This document shows, in pieces, positions 5,630 through 9,568 of a DNA stretch of 9,568 nt (the stretch's first letter is position 1; each line of letters begins with the position of its first letter). The notes beneath the pieces were generated by a model. It saw nothing but the letters and a program-made list of their open reading frames with translations, made no database searches and was not told the origin of the DNA. Location of the stretch: assembly GCA_021810175.1 (NCBI GenBank), contig JAJZJJ010000066.1:1-9568 (forward strand), read 5' to 3'. The translations under genes were made by a program, and so were the position numbers. The stretch is from Acidobacteriota bacterium (GTDB taxonomy: Bacteria > Acidobacteriota > Terriglobia > Terriglobales > Acidobacteriaceae).

Positions 5630-7327
5630 ATGACCACCCAAACGAGCACCCAACCGACCCAACGGCCGCGCAGAGCGGAACTCTTTGACACCAGCTTCCG
5701 CGATGGCCTGCAGCAGCCAAATCTGGAAATATCGGTGCCGAATGCCATCTCCCTGCTGCAGCGAATGTCGGCCTTTGGCGTGGGCTACGCCGAGATTGGA
5801 TTCGCCGGAGCCTATGAATTTGTCAGCAAGCTCACTCCGGCTCTGGAGAACGTCGACACCGGAAGTATGAAGCTGGCCCTCTTCGGTCGTACCCGCGGAC
5901 CTGCCGCCCAGGTGAAGGATTGGCCCGACGTTCAGTTCATGATCCGGCACCGCCAGCGGATTCCGGTGGCCGTCATCGTCGTCAAGTCGCGCCTGCTCGA
6001 TATCGAGCGATCCCTGGAGACCACTCCGGACGAAAACCTGCGCATGGCCTATGACACCGTCGCCTGCCTGCAGGACCACGGCCTCGAAGTCATTGTCGAT
6101 CTGGAGCATGCCATGGATGCCGCCTGCGGCCGGCGCGAATATGGCAATCCCTGCGACGCCGACTACCGCGCGCGCACCCTCGATTACTTCCAGCAGCTTG
6201 CCGCTCAGTGTGTCAGCCAGGGTGCCAGCCGCATCGTGGTGTGCGACACCACAGGCGGAGCCGATCCCGAAGAGGTCCGGGACGTAATCGCCGGTCTGGT
6301 GCGCGATTACCCCGGCGCCGCCTTCGGATTCCATGGGCATACGGACCGCGGCTTCGGCGTCGCCAATGCCCGTGCCGCCGTTCTGGCGGGAGCCGTGCAG
6401 GTTCAGGGCACCATCATCGGCACCGGCGAGCGATGCGGCAACGTAAACCTCAGCACCGTCGTCGGCAGTATGCAGCTGCGCGGCGAGGCGGATTTCGTCT
6501 CCGCCGAGGCATTGCGCGGTCTGGTCAGCCTGGCGCATTCCGCTTACGCGGCCTTTTCTCTCGATGTGCCGCACGGCGCGCCCGTGGTCGGTACCGGCGC
6601 CTTCGGAACGTGGGCCGGCATGCATGGCTCCAGCGAACGCAAAAATCCCGGGGCTTATCTCTGGTGCGATCCGGCGCGTGTCGGAGCCAGCCCCGTCATC
6701 GGCGTCAACGCACAGTCCGGCAAGGCCAACGTTGTCCTGCTGTCGGAAACTCTGGGAGTTCCTCTCACTGCGACGCAGGCCCAAACCCTGATCGAGACCA
6801 ACCGCGCCATGATAGAAGGCGGCGGATTCACCGCCAGCGAAGTCTCCTTCCGCCTGGCCTGTCTGCGCGTGCTGAAGACGGTGCCCGACCTCTTTACCGT
6901 CCGCACCTGGCGTGTATTCGACGAATCGGATGAAGCCAACAATCGCTTTGTGCAGGCGTTCATGTCCCTGGGCATCGGTGAATCCGCTATTCGGACCACC
7001 CGCGCCGAAGGCGAGGGCCCGGTGGACGCGCTGACGCGAGCCATGCGCCATGAACTGGAAAAGTGGTACCCGGAACTTCAGTTGATGAAGCTGGGCCGCT
7101 TCAGCGTGACGGCCATCGACGTCTCCGCCCACGATTCAGCCGCCTACGTGCGCGTGACAGTTAGCTTTCATGCCGAGGGACACGAGCCGTGGATCACCGC
7201 CGGCGTCAGCAGCGATCTCAACCAGGCCGCGCTCATGGCCATCGTCGACGGCTTCCATTACTGGATTCTCAACCGCTCCGGCCAATACCGTGTCGAGGAA
7301 TCAGCCCGCCAGCCCGTCGTACTCTGA
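5630..7327 (+). CDS. cimA: Citramalate synthase-like enzyme (LeuA/CimA family)
   Basis: A 565-residue DRE-TIM metallolyase-type acyltransferase. Citramalate synthase condenses pyruvate and acetyl-CoA in the threonine-independent route to isoleucine. The TIM-barrel start is FDTSFRDG (19-26) with D20 and R24-D25; metal ligands H235 and H237 lie in FHGHTD, and N271 in GTGERCGNVNL. The C-terminal part (about 421-549) matches the LeuA-type allosteric domain, with EGEGPVDALTRA (460-471) and a tail like that of CimA rather than LeuA. The usual FAHKGGIH stretch reads FGTWAGMH (325-332), losing the first His and the Lys but keeping the last His. ATG 5630 is chosen because family similarity begins just after it; the frame is open to a GTG at 5510, inside the terminator. 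2-Isopropylmalate or homocitrate synthase-like activity is possible. No leu or ilv genes are adjacent. Confidence 0.8.
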   Translation: MTTQTSTQPTQRPRRAELFDTSFRDGLQQPNLEISVPNAISLLQRMSAFGVGYAEIGFAGAYEFVSKLTPALENVDTGSMKLALFGRTRGPAAQVKDWPDVQFMIRHRQRIPVAVIVVKSRLLDIERSLETTPDENLRMAYDTVACLQDHGLEVIVDLEHAMDAACGRREYGNPCDADYRARTLDYFQQLAAQCVSQGASRIVVCDTTGGADPEEVRDVIAGLVRDYPGAAFGFHGHTDRGFGVANARAAVLAGAVQVQGTIIGTGERCGNVNLSTVVGSMQLRGEADFVSAEALRGLVSLAHSAYAAFSLDVPHGAPVVGTGAFGTWAGMHGSSERKNPGAYLWCDPARVGASPVIGVNAQSGKANVVLLSETLGVPLTATQAQTLIETNRAMIEGGGFTASEVSFRLACLRVLKTVPDLFTVRTWRVFDESDEANNRFVQAFMSLGIGESAIRTTRAEGEGPVDALTRAMRHELEKWYPELQLMKLGRFSVTAIDVSAHDSAAYVRVTVSFHAEGHEPWITAGVSSDLNQAALMAIVDGFHYWILNRSGQYRVEESARQPVVL

Positions 7328-7421
7328 ACCCGTCGAGTCGTCCATGCAGCGGACGCGCCAATAGAAGGGGAGCCAGGCAGTTGGCGATTCCGCCACCCAA
7401 AACGGCTGCTTTCAGGGGTTG

Positions 7422-7781
7422 TTACGGCTTCCGGGAGGCCACATTGTTCTTCCCGTCCACCAGAACCACCGTGGGCTGATAGCCGCGAGCTTTATCCTCT
7501 TCGGTCCAGCAGAACGTAGCGACGATCACCACGTCGCCCGGCTGCGCCAGCCGTGCGGCCGCGCCGTTCACGCAGATTTCGCGGGTTCCCCGCGCAAGAG
7601 GCAGCGCGTAGGTCTCGAAGCGGCTGGCATTGTTCACGTTCCACACGTGAACCGCCTCAAAAGGCAAAATACCCGCCGCATCCAGAAGATCCTCATCGAT
7701 CCCGATACTGCCTTCATAGTGCAGGTCGGACATGGTGACGGTGGCCCGGTGGATCTTGCTTTTCATCAGCTTGATGAGCAT
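7422..7781 (-). CDS. panD: Aspartate 1-decarboxylase proenzyme
   Basis: A 119-residue pyruvoyl enzyme that converts aspartate to beta-alanine for pantothenate and coenzyme A synthesis. It self-cleaves between G24 and S25 in HYEGSIGID, creating the pyruvoyl group from the serine. K9, H11, Y22, R54, Y58 and N72 (in VNGAAA) all match the E. coli enzyme by number. The ATG at 7781 gives the family N-terminus ([13 protein letters not shown]). The frame runs open to 8045, but that part overlaps the S4 gene and lacks similarity. AGGAAG lies 11 bases upstream, rather far. The gene for the S4 protein is upstream on the same strand, 190 bases away, so panD probably has its own promoter in that gap; I could not fix one. 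The convergent gap to cimA holds only a weak hairpin. Confidence 0.95.
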   Translation of the reverse strand: MLIKLMKSKIHRATVTMSDLHYEGSIGIDEDLLDAAGILPFEAVHVWNVNNASRFETYALPLARGTREICVNGAAARLAQPGDVVIVATFCWTEEDKARGYQPTVVLVDGKNNVASRKP

Positions 7782-7971
7782 GAAAACACTCGCTTCCTGG
7801 TCGCCGCCTGTCGGACTGGCCGGGTCGGCGCCATTTACTAGTCTCTCATGCGGAGCGGGCAGGTAGAGCGATCCAGACTTCCCGGCGAAGAGAGAACGCG
7901 GCGATCTGGGGGTTGTACGGAGGTGCGGGTAAATTACCGGTCGGTTCCGGGTGGCGTGCAATCGCCGCTGA

Positions 7972-8343
7972 TCACTCCTCTGAGCGAAACCGAATGATGC
8001 GGCGGCGATCCCGCTTCGACGGCCGGCCGGGAGGCGCCGGCGCATACAGGAGCCCCGCTTTGCGCTCCTCCGCTACCCGCTGTCGGGCTTCGCGGCTGGC
8101 GTCGGTCTCGCGATAAAGCGCCTGGGCCACCGACGCCGGTCCGCGAATTTCGCTCAGAGCCAGCACTTCCACTTCGTAATCGGCGCCTTCCGTTTTGATG
8201 GACAGCAAATCGCCGGCGCGCACCTCGCGCGAAGGGCGGGCAAGCTGCTGGTTCGACTGAATGCGCCCCAGATCGCACGCCCGGCCCGCCATCGAACGCG
8301 TTTTGAAGAAGCGGGCGGCCCACAGCCATTTGTCAATCCGCAT
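7972..8343 (-). CDS. hslR: S4-domain RNA-binding protein, Hsp15 (HslR) type
   Basis: A 123-residue protein that opens with [16 protein letters not shown] (2-17), the hallmark of Hsp15/HslR. An S4 RNA-binding fold runs to about residue 60, including PSREVRAGD. It continues with [14 protein letters not shown] (67-80) and a basic tail [10 protein letters not shown] (105-114). In E. coli Hsp15 binds 50S subunits that carry a stranded nascent chain, and helps recycle them. The S4 loop usually reading VNG is replaced by SNQQ (30-33), a minor change. The ATG is set by the family N-terminus; no Shine-Dalgarno is seen. It is the first gene leftwards of the intergenic stretch before mraZ. Confidence 0.92.
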   Translation of the reverse strand: MRIDKWLWAARFFKTRSMAGRACDLGRIQSNQQLARPSREVRAGDLLSIKTEGADYEVEVLALSEIRGPASVAQALYRETDASREARQRVAEERKAGLLYAPAPPGRPSKRDRRRIIRFRSEE

Positions 8344-8587
8344 ACCGACAGATTAATGCGCGATGGCCCCTCAAAGGCGCGCGTCGCCCAGCGGCTCGTG
8401 TTTCGCGGCTCCCATTCCATATCGGCGTCATAGCTGATCGGAGCAGTCGAGGAACTCCTTTACCCTGGCAGCCACAGCATGACAAGCGTTACGCCGGTAA
8501 GGTTACGGTGGCGTGGAACCTGTATCGACAACACTACATCTTGTGGCGGTCGCGATCCGCTTGCCCAGGAAATGAGGGTTTCCCTCC

Positions 8588-8597
8588 GACAATTGTC
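8588..8597. repeat. Palindrome GACAATTGTC
   Basis: A perfect 10-bp palindrome about 200 bases before mraZ and 15 bases before a TTGACG hexamer. It could be an operator half-site pair; one palindrome of this length can also occur by chance. Confidence 0.3.
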
Positions 8598-8670
8598 ATT
8601 CCGGAGCAAAATTTGACGATTTCTGCAAGCCCCAGTGAATTTTCCACTTCCGGCGGGGAACCACCTCGGC

Positions 8671-8676
8671 TAACAT
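8671..8676 (+). promoter_or_regulatory. Possible -10 element of the mraZ promoter
   Basis: TAACAT matches the -10 consensus at four of six bases and lies four bases before the first GTGG box, which would place the start site within the boxes, as expected for an autorepressed mraZ promoter. No good -35 lies 16-18 bases upstream, so the assignment is weak. Confidence 0.3.
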
Positions 8677-8680
8677 GAGG

Positions 8681-8704
8681 GTGGTCAGAAGTGGAACAAA
8701 GTGG
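8681..8704 (+). promoter_or_regulatory. MraZ operator: three GTGG boxes at 10-bp spacing
   Basis: GTGG occurs at 8681, 8691 and 8701, exactly one helical turn apart, with A-rich spacers (GTGGTCAGAA, GTGGAACAAA, GTGGAGC). MraZ proteins are known to bind tandem TGGG-like or AAGTGG-like repeats with this 10-bp phase in the promoter of their own operon. The boxes lie 94 bases before the mraZ start codon. The binding is inferred from this pattern and position. Confidence 0.75.
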
Positions 8705-8797
8705 AGCACAACCACTGAAGATCGCCGAATCCGAGGATAGCACCGCACAAAAAAGCAAGCCAACAGGAATTCGGCAGGGACCCAGGTAGGAACGGCA

Positions 8798-9568
<771 letters not shown>

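Larger units (their letters stand above)
8344..8797. other. Intergenic regulatory stretch between hslR and mraZ
   Basis: This 454-base gap separates divergent genes. The right part (from about 8588) holds a 10-bp palindrome, a TTGACG -35-like hexamer at 8613-8618 without a convincing -10, and the GTGG boxes described separately. The left part, about 8344-8587, has no structure I can name. A 45-codon plus-strand ORF at 8479-8616 lacks a ribosome binding site and family resemblance. Confidence 0.6.

Noticed and set aside
5606..7132. A 508-codon open frame on the minus strand across cimA
   Set aside because: It is the antisense shadow of a clear LeuA-family gene in GC-rich DNA; its translation shows no recognisable motif.
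7382..7395. Inverted repeat TGGCG-ATTC-CGCCA between cimA and panD as a terminator
   Set aside because: Only a five-base stem and no T-run on either strand.
8479..8616. A 45-codon plus-strand ORF in the hslR-mraZ gap
   Set aside because: No ribosome binding site, unlike neighbouring codon use, and its stop overlaps a -35-like hexamer; most likely chance.

Overview
The window is ordinary chromosomal sequence of a GC-rich bacterium. I see no phage, transposon, CRISPR or RNA gene. Short intergenic gaps, genes on both strands and plain housekeeping content fit a free-living heterotroph. The best lineage clue is the cupin gene at 1470-1865. As far as I can recall it, the protein is close to the manganese cupin hydroxynitrile lyase family described from the acidobacteria Granulicella and Acidobacterium. 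I therefore infer Acidobacteriota (Terriglobia), without a database search.

Layout. 1-990: the 3' end of an ammonium transporter gene (amt), then a PII signalling gene (glnK/glnB type), closed by a strong hairpin. 1046-1865: a divergent pair, a small UBP-type zinc-finger protein (minus) and the cupin lyase (plus). 1894-3137: an intrinsic terminator, then a PLP-dependent aminotransferase on the minus strand. 3282-3953: a HAD-family hydrolase (plus). 3975-5168: ribBA (minus), whose GTP cyclohydrolase II half has lost most of its GTP-binding and catalytic residues. 5305-7327: a promoter, a short Ile/Val-rich leader ORF, an intrinsic terminator and then a citramalate synthase-like gene. 7422-8343: panD and an Hsp15-type S4 gene, both minus. 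8344-8797: a 454-base regulatory stretch with three 10-bp-phased GTGG boxes. 8798-end: mraZ and the start of rsmH, the usual opening of the division and cell-wall (dcw) cluster.

How the genes relate. Amt and PII form a transporter-regulator pair. CimA (isoleucine precursor), PanD (beta-alanine for pantothenate) and RibBA (riboflavin) supply amino acids and cofactors but do not form one operon. MraZ probably controls its own operon through the GTGG boxes.

The most interesting unannotated signal is the cimA leader at about 5305-5518. It has the layout of a ribosome-mediated transcription attenuator: promoter, Ile/Val-rich leader peptide, competing hairpins and a terminator. I did not find a wholly new multi-gene system.
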